Notes: a model not told the origin generated them from the letters alone. Counted from the stretch's first letter, positions 1-7,167 are shown. The stretch is 18,199 bases of DNA from CAZUNB01 sp964622235 (GCA_964622235.1 CAZUNB010000021.1:1-18199), one strand, 5' to 3'. Program-made: numbers and translations.

Positions 1-419
1 TTCATTTTCAGAGAGATTGCAGACGCGTAAATGTAGTTCGCAACGCAGAAGTAATTGGTGGCCTTGAAAAAAGCGTTCTCGACAGAGCTGAGTGGGAAAA
101 AGTTAAAAGAAACGGTGACGATGCTGTAAGAAGATGGATAGACAGCCAACTCAAAGGCACATCAGTAACAGCGGTATTGGTAGGGCGAGAAACTGGAAAT
201 CGCAAATGGGTTAAATATGAGGTCCAAAAAAGTATCGAGTTGGGTAAGGGACTGATCGCCATTGATATTAGTAAAATTAAGGATACTGATGGGAGCACGG
301 CTAATCGTGGCCCAAACCCCGTCCCGAGTAGATACCCACTATACCTATGGAATAATGGGCATGGCCAAAAGAATCTAGGAAGATGGATAGAGAAGGCTGC
401 TATAGTGGCTGGTAAATAA
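1..419 (+). CDS. TIR-like (ThsB/DUF1863 family) protein, 5' partial
   Basis: The reading frame is open from base 3 to the TAA at 417-419, so the N-terminus lies outside the window. The visible 138 residues match the ThsB/MTH538 TIR-like family (formerly DUF1863) along their length: an FQRD-like start, VVRNAEVIGG, the block DAVRRWIDSQLKGTSVTAVL, then VGRETGNRKWVKYEVQKSIE with its Glu, the loop GLIAIDISKIKD, and a C-terminal LGRWIEKAA. Known members of this fold act in Thoeris defence as TIR enzymes that make an NAD-derived signal on phage infection, or belong to related TIR-like proteins. Whether this copy is catalytic cannot be judged here. Its stop overlaps the ATG of the next gene by one base (TAATG), so the two are probably co-transcribed and translationally coupled. 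No ThsA-like SIR2 effector is seen in the window; it could lie upstream. The family call is strong, the defence role is inference. Confidence 0.85.
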   Translation, partial: HFQRDCRRVNVVRNAEVIGGLEKSVLDRAEWEKVKRNGDDAVRRWIDSQLKGTSVTAVLVGRETGNRKWVKYEVQKSIELGKGLIAIDISKIKDTDGSTANRGPNPVPSRYPLYLWNNGHGQKNLGRWIEKAAIVAGK

Positions 420-1900
420 TGACCCAAATATCTAAATCAGACTACATGCTCTATCTACGCCATCCGGCTTGGTTGTGGCTGAAGAAGAATGATAAAAATA
501 AGCTGCCACTAGTTGATGATAATTTACAGGCTATTTTTGATACAGGCCATGAGTTTGAACCATATGCTGAAGCTCAGTTTTCGGATGCGGTGCAGCTAGG
601 CTTTAAGAATTATCGGGAATACCTGAGTTTGCCGACACGTACAAACCAAGCCTTAGCCGATGGCGCCAAGACGATATTTCAGGGTCGATTCGAATACAAA
701 AACTTTACATTTATTTGTGATGTTATCGATGTGGTTGAGGGTAAGACGATTGATCTGTATGAAATTAAATCAAGCACTAGTGCCAAGCTCGATCATGAAT
801 TTGACTTAGCTTTTCAGCTGATGGTACTGGAGGGTTGTGGCTACAGCGTGCGTAATATCGCCGTTATCCATGTTGATAATAACTATGTTCGTCAGGGCGA
901 GATTGATGCCGGCGCAATTTGCGCTACTACCGACGTGAGCGAAGCCGTTAAAGAAAAGCTAGCGGATACCAAGCTCAATGCCCAGAAAGCTTACGATGTT
1001 GCTGTCTCACCTCAGCGTCCAGATATATCTCCACTGCTAGCCAGTAAAGGCGGATTCCAAGATTGGCTAGACATATATAAGACGCTTGAGCCTCTGCCAG
1101 AGAATAGTTTTTACGAGCTGGGCGGAGTCGATGCGAAAGCAGTTGAATTGTTTGAAAGCAAGAGAGTAAAAACGATTGATGATATTTCTGAAACTCTCTC
1201 TGTTTCAAAACGGATTGATAGTCAGCTGCAAGCTTATCGCAACAATGGTCCGATAGTCGACAGGCAACGCATCAAACAGTTTTTAGATAATCTCTAATTT
1301 CCACTCTACTTTTTTGACTATGAAACGCTCGGTAGTCTCGTGCCGTATTTCGACGGTATGCGGCCGTATGCTCAGTATCCATTTCAGTATTCGCTGCATA
1401 TTCTCGAGAGTCCTGATGCCGAGCTGGTTCATAAAGAATATCTACATACTGAAAAGTCTAATCCAGCCGAAAGCATCGTCACTACTATGCAAGAACACTT
1501 TGGAGATAAGGGAACGGTCATTGCCTGGAACATGAGCTTTGAGAAGAACTGCAATGATGTGCTTGCGACGTTTGTACCGGAAGCCGCAGATTTCCTAAGC
1601 GATTTAAACGAGCGAATGGTCGATCTGATGATTCCGTTTTCAAGCGGGGCATATAACGATCACCGATTTAAAGGGAGTGCCAGTATTAAAAATGTTTTGC
1701 CGGTGATGGTGCCAGAGCTATCGTATAAAAACCTCGGTATTCAAGAAGGCCAAGCCGCCTCGCGAATCTGGACTCAGACTGTGCTCGATGGAAAGCATGA
1801 TGGCGACAAGGAAGAAATCCTCAGTGATTTACTGAAATATTGCCAGCTCGACACATTTGCGATGGTGGAAATCTATAGAAAGCTTGTCGAGGATGTGTGA
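419..1900 (+). pseudogene. DUF2779 nuclease (PD-(D/E)XK plus DEDD-type exonuclease), split by an in-frame TAA
   Basis: One frame runs from ATG 419 to TGA 1898-1900 with a single TAA at 1295-1297. The part before the stop (292 residues) has a Cas4-like PD-(D/E)XK core: D101 followed by E115-x-K117 in LYEIKSST. The part after it carries the RNase H-like DUF2779 domain: FFDYET (D300/E302 of the continuous frame), PYAQYPFQYS, IAWNMSFEKN, and YCQLDTFAM (D478). The conserved strand FPLYFFDYE starts immediately after the stop, so the break falls between two domains of one ancestral protein of about 493 residues, within the family's usual size. A GTG at 1340 could restart translation but would lose the DxE motif. 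No Shine-Dalgarno precedes ATG 419, which fits coupling to the TIR-like gene. It may be a nonsense-mutated pseudogene, a readthrough gene or a sequencing error. The family function is unknown; nuclease activity is inferred from the motifs. Confidence 0.8.
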
Positions 1901-1930
1901 AGCAGAATCGATAGTGCTTGTAGCTCGTTT

Positions 1931-1958
1931 TTGCCTTTAAAACTAAAGAGTCTATAAT
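1931..1958 (+). promoter_or_regulatory. Promoter of the cupin gene
   Basis: A consensus TATAAT lies at 1953-1958, preceded by TTGCCT at 1931-1936 with a 16-base spacer (TTG and the fifth base match the -35 consensus). Transcription would start near 1965. A full AGGAGG ribosome site follows at 1973-1978, four bases before ATG 1983. This is the most conventional promoter and ribosome site in the window. Confidence 0.6.
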
Positions 1959-1982
1959 AGAAGGTGTAATACAGGAGGTTTT

Positions 1983-2381
1983 ATGAAAGGTTTTTCAGCA
2001 AATATCGAAGAAGAGACAGTAGCGAATAATGATTTTCGTCGGGTACTTTATACAGGTAAGCATTCTCAGCTAGTGCTGATGAGCCTTGCGCCAGGTACAG
2101 AGATTGGCTCTGAGGTCCATAGTGAAAACGATCAGTTTTTCCGTTTTGAAGCTGGTAGCGGTAAAGTCGTCATCGATGATAATGAATACGAAGTTTCGGA
2201 TGGTAGTGCAATCATAGTTCCGGCAGGAGCTCGACATAATGTTATCAACACATCAGATAGTGAAGCACTAAAAATGTACACGATTTACTCACCGCCGCAC
2301 CACAAAGATGGAATCGTCCGTGCGACGAAAGAAGAAGCTCAAGCTGATGATGAGGAATTTGACGGAGCTACCACCGAATAG
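1983..2381 (+). CDS. Small single-domain cupin protein
   Basis: This 132-residue protein has one cupin barrel. The first cupin motif is IGSEVHSENDQFFRFEAGSG (about residues 41-60), with H46 and then the NDQFFRFE pattern typical of a widespread stand-alone cupin family. The second motif is VPAGARHNVINT (about 79-90), with H85 as the likely third-strand metal ligand. The C-terminal 25 residues are acidic (EEAQADDEEFDG) and probably disordered. There is no signal peptide or membrane segment, so it is cytosolic. The start is fixed by AGGAGG four bases upstream. The gene has its own promoter and stands alone between the split nuclease and the ArsR gene. Substrate and reaction cannot be read from the sequence; cupins of this size include isomerases, dioxygenases and sugar-binding proteins. 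Confidence 0.85.
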   Translation: MKGFSANIEEETVANNDFRRVLYTGKHSQLVLMSLAPGTEIGSEVHSENDQFFRFEAGSGKVVIDDNEYEVSDGSAIIVPAGARHNVINTSDSEALKMYTIYSPPHHKDGIVRATKEEAQADDEEFDGATTE

Positions 2382-2415
2382 TTTACAATAGTTATTACTG
2401 GATGTTCGATGTGTG

Positions 2416-2441
2416 GCTTACCATTATAATGTAGCTTTTTT
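2416..2441 (+). terminator. Possible weak intrinsic terminator after the cupin gene
   Basis: An imperfect hairpin (arms GCTtACcAT and ATGTAGC around a TATA loop, two bulges) is followed directly by six T residues at 2436-2441. The stem is short and poor in G and C, so it would be a weak terminator. The same bases contain TATAAT at 2425-2430, which could instead be a -10 box for the ArsR gene. Confidence 0.35.
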
Positions 2442-2475
2442 ATAGGCTGAGTTTAGTGGTTTTATTATTTTTATT

Positions 2476-2497
2476 CATATGATAGTATCATCATATG
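2476..2497. promoter_or_regulatory. Palindromic operator over the arsR start codon
   Basis: Perfect 8-base arms CATATGAT (2476-2483) and ATCATATG (2490-2497) are separated by six bases. The right arm contains the ATG of the ArsR gene and the left arm contains a -10-like TATGAT at 2478-2483. No Shine-Dalgarno sequence precedes the ATG, so the message is probably leaderless or nearly so. A dimeric winged-helix repressor bound here would block both the promoter and the start region, which fits autoregulation of the downstream ArsR-flavin reductase unit. The repeat is seen directly; its use is inference. Confidence 0.5.
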
Positions 2498-2800
2498 AAA
2501 GATATTTCGCTTAATCACTTCTTTGCAACACTTAGTAGTCCACGTCGTGTTAAGGTTCTGCAGCTACTCAATAAGAATGGTCCAACAAATGTTTCTGGAA
2601 TAGCCGATGGGCTAGAAATCGAGCAATCAGCAATTTCCCACTGTTTGACCAAATTACTGGATTGTCATTTTGTCGAGGTTGAGCAGGACGGTAAAGAGCG
2701 GATTTATTCGCTTAATTCTGAGACGATTAAGCCGTTGTTGCGACAAATTGAAACTCACGTCGATAAGTATTGTGTTGAGAGCTGTAATCATAAAAAATAA
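2495..2800 (+). CDS. ArsR/SmtB-family transcriptional regulator
   Basis: The 101-residue protein is a winged helix of the ArsR family: FFATLSSPRRVKVLQLL at the N-terminus, the recognition helix region IEQSAISHCLTKLLD (about 42-56), and the beta-hairpin wing VEVEQDGKERIYSLN. The classical CxC arsenic site is absent. Cysteines are at 50, 56, 93 and 97, with H88 and H99 near the last pair (HVDKYCVESCNH), so a C-terminal metal or thiol-redox site at the dimer interface is possible. The next gene follows nine bases after the stop behind GGAGA, so the two form one unit, and the regulator most likely controls itself and the flavin reductase through the palindrome over its start. The family is secure; the inducer is unknown. 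Confidence 0.9.
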   Translation: MKDISLNHFFATLSSPRRVKVLQLLNKNGPTNVSGIADGLEIEQSAISHCLTKLLDCHFVEVEQDGKERIYSLNSETIKPLLRQIETHVDKYCVESCNHKK

Positions 2801-2809
2801 GGAGAAAGT

Positions 2810-3523
2810 ATGAAACAAAATATCAAACTAATTAAGAAGATAGAAATTGCCACCGATACAATGGCGTTTTATTTTGAAAAACCTGATGGTCTTGAGTTTC
2901 GAGCCGGACAATTTTGTGATTTGACACTACTTGATCCGCCAGAGACTGACGCTGAGGGCAATGTGCGAGGATTTTCGTTGGTGAACGCACCATTTGAAGA
3001 TGATATTATCGTGGCCACACGTATGCGAGATACGGCTTTCAAGCGAGTCCTAAAAGATTTACCGATTGGTACCAAAGTTGAGTTTGACGGTCCATATGGT
3101 GATTTTACATTGCATAAAAACGTAGCCATTCCAGCAGTATTTTTGATTGGTGGAATCGGCGTGACGCCAGTTTTGAGTATGATTGCCCAAGCAACATTTG
3201 ATAAAACTGATCATAAAATTTTGCTTTTGCATTCGAGCCGCACACCGAAAGACTTACCATTCATGGCGGAGTTTACAAAACTCGCAGTTGATAATCCGAA
3301 CTTTACTTATATTCCAGTCGCATCGGATGGTTCAATCGATGATTGGAAGGGCGAGCATGGTCGAATTGAGAAAGTGATGATTGAAAAATATGTTGAAGAT
3401 TTAGCGACACCAAAATACTACTTATCTGGTCCGGCAGTTATGGTCAAAGCCATGCGGGAACTATTGAGCGAACTTGGTGCCGACGAAGATAATATTCGTA
3501 CAGAAGAATTCTCTGGTTATTAA
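2810..3523 (+). CDS. FNR-type FAD/NAD(P)H oxidoreductase
   Basis: The 237-residue protein has the two-domain ferredoxin-reductase fold with no extra iron-sulfur domain. The flavin-binding barrel carries RAGQF and RGFSLVNAP (about 53-61, the RxYS-type FAD motif with Phe for Tyr). The nucleotide domain carries GGIGVTP (114-120), SSRTPKDLPF and YYLSGPAVMV (204-213), with Ser where many members have the Cys of CGP. It ends in EEFSGY, typical of this group. It should pass electrons between NAD(P)H and an acceptor such as a ferredoxin, flavodoxin or small redox protein; the acceptor is not identifiable. Start ATG 2810 follows GGAGAAAGT. Its position behind an ArsR gene suggests induction by a metal, thiol or redox signal. 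Confidence 0.88.
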   Translation: MKQNIKLIKKIEIATDTMAFYFEKPDGLEFRAGQFCDLTLLDPPETDAEGNVRGFSLVNAPFEDDIIVATRMRDTAFKRVLKDLPIGTKVEFDGPYGDFTLHKNVAIPAVFLIGGIGVTPVLSMIAQATFDKTDHKILLLHSSRTPKDLPFMAEFTKLAVDNPNFTYIPVASDGSIDDWKGEHGRIEKVMIEKYVEDLATPKYYLSGPAVMVKAMRELLSELGADEDNIRTEEFSGY

Positions 3524-3553
3524 ATACTAATCTAAGAATATCTAGGAAAAATT

Positions 3554-3853
3554 ATGGATATATCAAACACGGTCAGAGTGCTTGGATTTACTGGCGCTTT
3601 GATTGGTGGCTACGCCTATCTGCCTCAAATCACACACATGATAGAGGAGAGGTGCAGCGCCGGGATAAGCCCGAAAGCATTTCGACTTTGGACGCTCTCT
3701 TCCTCATTGGTTCTTACTAATGCGCTTTATTTAGGCGCACCAGTTTTCATATTCCTCTGTGTTATTCAACTTTCAGCTAGTTTCACGATTCTTATATTTA
3801 GCATCAGAAATAAAAATCACGTCTGCCAGTCGCATATGGAAAAATTGACTTAG
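3554..3853 (+). CDS. PQ-loop (SemiSWEET-like) small membrane protein
   Basis: The 99-residue protein has about three hydrophobic helices (roughly 8-26, 43-60 and 63-84) and the PQ-loop signature YLPQI (P24, Q25) at the end of the first helix, followed by the conserved stretch SAGISPKAFRLWTLSSSL. Length and topology match bacterial SemiSWEETs, which dimerise to move sugars, and related PQ-loop proteins. The substrate cannot be assigned. The start is supported by a weak AGGA upstream. It lies 30 bases after the flavin reductase and may be read from the same transcript. It converges with the aldo/keto reductase gene. Confidence 0.75.
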   Translation: MDISNTVRVLGFTGALIGGYAYLPQITHMIEERCSAGISPKAFRLWTLSSSLVLTNALYLGAPVFIFLCVIQLSASFTILIFSIRNKNHVCQSHMEKLT

Positions 3854-3910
3854 CTTAAACTATTGGTTCAGATGCCAATAGCTCTTTGTCGTTATTAGAT
3901 TTAGCTAAGT
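3849..3910. terminator. Nested inverted repeats between convergent genes
   Basis: A 7-base perfect stem, CTATTGG and CCAATAG, starts near 3861 with an 8-base loop. It lies inside a wider inverted repeat, ACTTAGCT (near 3849) and AGCTAAGT (3903-3910). Together they span the ends of the PQ-loop and aldo/keto reductase genes. The tails are only moderately T-rich (CTCTTTGTCGTT), so use as a two-way terminator is plausible but not certain. Coordinates are good to about one base. Confidence 0.4.
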
Positions 3911-4696
3911 ATTAATTTGAGGTTGAATTTGTCTGTTCAAACTATTAATCTTGTTGAAATCGTCTGGCGATAGTTCAAAATCATAGAGTTGGAGATTTTG
4001 TTTTTGGTGTTTGGAGCCTACTGCTTTTGGTATTGGTGTGAGGCCGTTTTGCAGATGCCAGCGCAAGATTATTTGGGCGGGTGATTTATCAAGCTTATTA
4101 GAAATCTCAACGATTACTTCATCTCGTAAAAGTTCGTTTCCTTCGGCTAACGGCGCGCTGGACTGCACCACTATATAGTTGGCTGTGCAGTATTTACGGA
4201 TAGTTTTTTGTTGCCGGTACGGGCTAGTTTGGATTTGGTTTACCATTGGGTTAATCGTTCCATGGTTTTGTATTTGCTCTAATTGAGCTGGCCAGAAGTT
4301 TGAGACTCCAATCGCCCGAACTTTTTTATTTTTATAAAGTTTTTCCATGGCTCGCCAACTCTCAAGATATTTTTGCTGGTCGGCTGTCGGGTGATGAATT
4401 AAGTATAAATCTAGGTAGTCGAGCTCAAGTTGCTGTAAGCTTTTTTCAAATGCAGCTATCGTTGAATCGTAACCTTGGTCTTCTGTGCGAAGTTTAGTAA
4501 TAACAAACAACTTTGAACGACCGACATTGCTATTGCGAATTGCTTCACCGACGATTGATTCGTTGTCGTAGCTTGGTGCGGTGTCGATCATTCTATAACC
4601 ATTTTCTATGGCATTTTTTATAACTTCACTACTACTAATCTGCCATGTACCAAAGCCGACTCCTGGCATCATCACGCCATTGTTGAGTTTAATCAT
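3905..4696 (-). CDS. Aldo/keto reductase
   Basis: The 263-residue protein is a complete AKR barrel. The catalytic tetrad is visible: D38 in MIDTAPSYDNE, Y43 in the same motif, K68 in VITKLR and H101 in LYLIHHP. The cofactor end has IPKAVGSKHQKQNL, the usual NADPH-phosphate-binding segment. It should reduce aldehydes or ketones with NADPH in the cytosol; a general detoxifying role is likely but the substrate is unknown. Its ATG overlaps the TGA of the upstream DUF488 gene by four bases (ATGA at 4696-4693), so the two are translationally coupled. It is slightly shorter than the usual 270-280 residues because the C-terminal loop is short. Confidence 0.93.
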   Translation of the reverse strand: MIKLNNGVMMPGVGFGTWQISSSEVIKNAIENGYRMIDTAPSYDNESIVGEAIRNSNVGRSKLFVITKLRTEDQGYDSTIAAFEKSLQQLELDYLDLYLIHHPTADQQKYLESWRAMEKLYKNKKVRAIGVSNFWPAQLEQIQNHGTINPMVNQIQTSPYRQQKTIRKYCTANYIVVQSSAPLAEGNELLRDEVIVEISNKLDKSPAQIILRWHLQNGLTPIPKAVGSKHQKQNLQLYDFELSPDDFNKINSLNRQIQPQINT

Positions 4697-5241
4697 ATAC
4701 TTTCCTTGTCTTTCAGTTCTTCGACATTTGGATAGGTAATATTTTTATTTTTTACTTGTGCGAAACTTGTTAGTTTTTCGTTCTGTGTTTTTCGCTCATC
4801 AAAAATATCGACAACCTGCCAATCACGTACTAGCAGTGCATCTCCGATCATACTACGATGACAGCGCCATGGGACAGCTTCGGCGCACATAACGGTGGTT
4901 GTTTTTTCTCTTGCTAAACTTTCGAGTTGTTCTAATCCTTCCTGAAATTCATCAGTTTGCATATAGTCAGCGTAGCCACGAAAGCTTTTGTTGTGCCAGC
5001 CTTGGTTGATTGATGTTTTATTGGTATTACGTAAGCCGCCGAGCTTTTCAATGTGGGTGTAAGAGATATTTTGCCTAGGAAGGTCTTGCTCTAGGGTATC
5101 ATGATTAAACTGTGGCACGTGTCGAGACTTTGGTACGGTGCGGACATCTATTAATTGTGTAATTTCATATTTATTAAGAATTTCTATGAATTTATCAAAT
5201 TCACGTGTCGAGTGGCCGATGGTGTAAATGATTAAGTTCAT
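4693..5241 (-). CDS. DUF488 family protein
   Basis: The frame can be opened as far as 5286, but the family's conserved start IYTIGHS follows the ATG at 5241, which also sits 9 bases after a -10-like TATTAT; I therefore choose 5241 (182 residues). Family hallmarks are present in order: IYTIGHSTREFDKFIEIL, LIDVRTVPKSRHVPQFN, YTHIEKLGGLRNT, FRGYADYMQTDEFQEGLEQL and the cysteine motif VMCAEAVPWRCHRSMIGDAL. The family has no firmly proven activity; the Cys-Ala-Glu and Cys-His-Arg elements suggest a nucleic-acid or redox-related enzyme. It is coupled to the aldo/keto reductase and divergent from the uracil-DNA glycosylase-like gene 36 bases away. Confidence 0.88.
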   Translation of the reverse strand: MNLIIYTIGHSTREFDKFIEILNKYEITQLIDVRTVPKSRHVPQFNHDTLEQDLPRQNISYTHIEKLGGLRNTNKTSINQGWHNKSFRGYADYMQTDEFQEGLEQLESLAREKTTTVMCAEAVPWRCHRSMIGDALLVRDWQVVDIFDERKTQNEKLTSFAQVKNKNITYPNVEELKDKESI

Positions 5242-5248
5242 ATATCTA

Positions 5249-5256
5249 GTATAATA
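5249..5256. promoter_or_regulatory. Overlapping divergent -10 boxes
   Basis: In the 36-base gap between the DUF488 gene (minus) and the glycosylase gene (plus), TATAAT at 5250-5255 reads rightward and TATTAT at 5256-5251 reads leftward on nearly the same bases. Neither has a strong -35. The rightward transcript would have a short leader with GAGG at 5267-5270 before ATG 5278. The leftward one would be almost leaderless. The two genes therefore compete for one promoter site. Confidence 0.5.
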
Positions 5257-5277
5257 CATAGAGATAGAGGACAGTTT

Positions 5278-5865
5278 ATGGAGCAAGAATTTCTACAGAA
5301 AATTATGGAGCATGAGAGCAATGCTGTGTTTACTGAGCGTGGTTGGAAGCCGCTATTTACTGGTTCGGAAGGTTCAAAAATAGTTATTGTTGGTCAGGCT
5401 CCGGGTATTAAGGCTCAAATGAGCGGAATACCATGGAATGATAAAAGCGGCCAGAGGTTAATCGAGTGGTTAGGGATAACAGAGACCCAGTTTCGTGATC
5501 CAGCCATAATTTCCCACTTACCAATGGATTTTTATTACCCAGGTAAAGGTCGCTCAGGAGATTTGCCACCACGGAGTGATTTCGCAGCACGTTGGCATCC
5601 AAAGATTTTGGATCAGATGCCAGACGTAAAACTGGTACTTTTAATTGGGAACTACGCCCAGAAGTATTATTTAGGTAAGCGTGTGAGGCGAACCCTGACA
5701 GAAACTGTTTTTAATTATGAGCAGTACTTACCTGAATTTTTCCCACTTGTGCATCCTTCTCCACTTAACTTTCGCTGGCAGACTAAGAACCCGTGGTTCG
5801 AGCAAAAAGTAGTGCCAAAACTGAAACTGGAAATTGCGAGGATTAGTAACTACTATTCAAGTTAA
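5278..5865 (+). CDS. Uracil-DNA glycosylase family protein
   Basis: The 195-residue protein has the UDG-superfamily motifs: motif 1 IVGQAPGIKAQMSGIPW (about 37-53) with the GQAPG water-activating loop and the downstream NDKSGQRLIEWLG, and motif 2 HPSPLNFRW starting at H159. There are no paired cysteines for the 4Fe-4S cluster of family 4 and 5 enzymes, so this belongs to the cluster-free group related to SMUG-like and mismatch-type enzymes. It should remove uracil or another damaged base from DNA, starting base excision repair. The start is supported by GAGG seven bases upstream. Which lesion it prefers cannot be told from the sequence. Confidence 0.85.
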   Translation: MEQEFLQKIMEHESNAVFTERGWKPLFTGSEGSKIVIVGQAPGIKAQMSGIPWNDKSGQRLIEWLGITETQFRDPAIISHLPMDFYYPGKGRSGDLPPRSDFAARWHPKILDQMPDVKLVLLIGNYAQKYYLGKRVRRTLTETVFNYEQYLPEFFPLVHPSPLNFRWQTKNPWFEQKVVPKLKLEIARISNYYSS

Positions 5866-5913
5866 TAATTAGGCCTAGTCGAAAAGGAGTTAATTCAACA
5901 GGAAATGAGATTA

Positions 5914-6879
5914 CTATGGTATGAAGCTCGTATGAATCTCATCATATTTATCACTGTATTTTTCATAATTTTCAGTTGGTGCCTGCGTTGAAACTATAAA
6001 TATTTCATCTTTGTTATTTTTCATAAATGTTGTTTTAGCTTTGACTCTACCGCTTTCACCATCGTAGGTTGTGATCATTCGAAACGACGGATTACCTTTA
6101 AACGTTTGCTCTGCGTAGTACTCAACAGTAGTATTTTGATTTTGTTTTACTATACTGTCTTTGAATATCTCTAGGTAATTATCCTTATATTTGTCTTTTT
6201 CATCTTTTTTGGCCATGTAAACAACTTCGATTTGACCGGTTACTTTGCCAGAATCATCAACTTCATCTTTAAAGAACACGCTTTCGGCACCGTCGAAAGT
6301 ATCAGTCTCTTTTTTCCATTTTTCTGGATATTGAACGGTGTAACCGTGAGTCGGGTCTTTATATTCAGTTAGCGTTAGCGAAGATCCTGAGAAGATGGCT
6401 ACCACAACAATAAAGAAAAATATCATTTGAAAGAAACCAACTATTAGTGATGCTATGATTCCACCAATAGCCATGCCTTTACCGCCAACCCCAGGCTTTT
6501 TAGTTTTCACTAAACCGGCAATTGATAGTCCAAGTCCAATGAGTGGGATAAAGAATGCAAGAATTAAACCCCACAAGGCCAATGGATTTTTGCCATTTTT
6601 ATTACCGTTGTTCGGCATAGGGGCCTGGCTATTATTGTCGGGTGGTGGATTATTATTTTGTGGTTGTGGTTGTGGTTGTGGTTGTGGTTGTGGATTGTCG
6701 GCTGGTGGGTTGGGTGGTGTTTTATCTGGCTTACTATCGCCACCAATCAAATCTTTGTCAGCATTATAAACACCCTCCATCATAAGTTCGGTCGGACGGT
6801 CTTTGGCATTAGTATACGTTCCAGCGACTGCGCCACTTCTAGCTATGCCTAATTTGCGAAGAGTATCGAGTTTTCCCAC
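5914..6879 (-). CDS. Membrane protein with DUF4190-like and PsbP-like domains and a Pro-Gln repeat
   Basis: The start is a GTG at 6879, decided by a perfect AAGGAGG at 6891-6885 five bases upstream. The 321-residue protein has four parts: an N-terminal soluble segment (1-50); a disordered Pro/Asn/Gln linker (51-97) with six Pro-Gln pairs at 63-74; a two-helix DUF4190-like membrane block (about 100-124 and 135-164, with the G-rich turn KKPGVGGKGMAIGGIIAS); and an external domain (170-320) opening with YKDPTHGYTVQYPEKWKKE, the PsbP/MOG1-like signature. That last domain is common in secreted proteins of Gram-positive and CPR bacteria and has no fixed function; in plants it belongs to photosystem II, which is not implied here. 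It is probably a cell-surface protein. No partner gene is adjacent on the same strand. Confidence 0.8.
   Translation of the reverse strand: MGKLDTLRKLGIARSGAVAGTYTNAKDRPTELMMEGVYNADKDLIGGDSKPDKTPPNPPADNPQPQPQPQPQPQNNNPPPDNNSQAPMPNNGNKNGKNPLALWGLILAFFIPLIGLGLSIAGLVKTKKPGVGGKGMAIGGIIASLIVGFFQMIFFFIVVVAIFSGSSLTLTEYKDPTHGYTVQYPEKWKKETDTFDGAESVFFKDEVDDSGKVTGQIEVVYMAKKDEKDKYKDNYLEIFKDSIVKQNQNTTVEYYAEQTFKGNPSFRMITTYDGESGRVKAKTTFMKNNKDEIFIVSTQAPTENYEKYSDKYDEIHTSFIP
6659..6693. repeat. Hexanucleotide tandem repeat (TGGTTG)n
   Basis: About five and a half copies of the unit TGGTTG occur on the plus strand, read on the minus strand as alternating CCA and CAA codons (Pro-Gln). The unit is six bases, so copy-number change keeps the frame and would only lengthen or shorten the linker. 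It explains the Leu-Trp-rich open frame on the opposite strand, which is an artefact. Confidence 0.9.
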
Positions 6880-7167
6880 GGGTTCCTCCTTGAATTATTA
6901 CTTAATTCCTCACTTATAATTGTACTCCTATGCAACAGATTATAGAAATTGATCTCGTTGCAATAAATTTTTAGTTATATTTTTTATTCAGCTTTTCCTC
7001 AGGAAACAAATCTATAGTAGGGTTCAGTCTGGATTATATGATTCACTCACAAAGTACTACATACCAGTGGATGAATCGTAATACATTCGGCGATCATCTA
7101 AGTGGGGGTAAATCTTATAGAAACAGTGAACTAATATATTGGAAGATTAATTAAATTAAGGAGAAGT
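6880..7167. other. 288-base intergenic region between divergent genes
   Basis: It lies upstream of both the DUF4190/PsbP-like gene and the exported-protein gene. On the minus side, TACAAT at 6924-6919 is a candidate -10 before the AAGGAGG site. On the plus side TATAGT (7013-7018) and TAATAT (7132-7137) are candidate -10 boxes without good -35 partners. A 38-codon open frame (7038-7154) has no ribosome site. No tRNA, strong hairpin or direct repeat is visible. Confidence 0.5.

Noticed and set aside
8..427. Long minus-strand open frame opposite the TIR-like gene
   Set aside because: The plus-strand frame matches the ThsB/TIR family from end to end; the antisense frame shows no family features.
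1295..1340. Stop-codon reassignment as the explanation of the in-frame TAA
   Set aside because: TAA ends many other genes in the window at the expected family C-termini, for example proS and the heliorhodopsin gene, so it is a true stop here.
1314..1535. 73-codon plus-strand frame within the DUF2779 region
   Set aside because: It is out of frame with the conserved exonuclease domain, which is read in the frame of the upstream part.
5905..5991. 28-codon plus-strand frame with one hydrophobic helix, AAGGAG upstream, antisense to the end of the DUF4190/PsbP-like gene
   Set aside because: The AAGGAG is too far from the ATG (about 14 bases) for a normal ribosome site, and the frame overlaps real coding sequence; a toxin-like peptide is not supported.
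6455..6852. Plus-strand open frames with Cys-Gly and Leu-Trp repeats
   Set aside because: They are other-frame readings of the TGGTTG repeat and of the membrane block of the minus-strand gene.
7038..7154. 38-codon plus-strand frame in the gap before the exported-protein gene
   Set aside because: No ribosome site, no recognisable motif, and a frame of this length is expected by chance in a 288-base gap.
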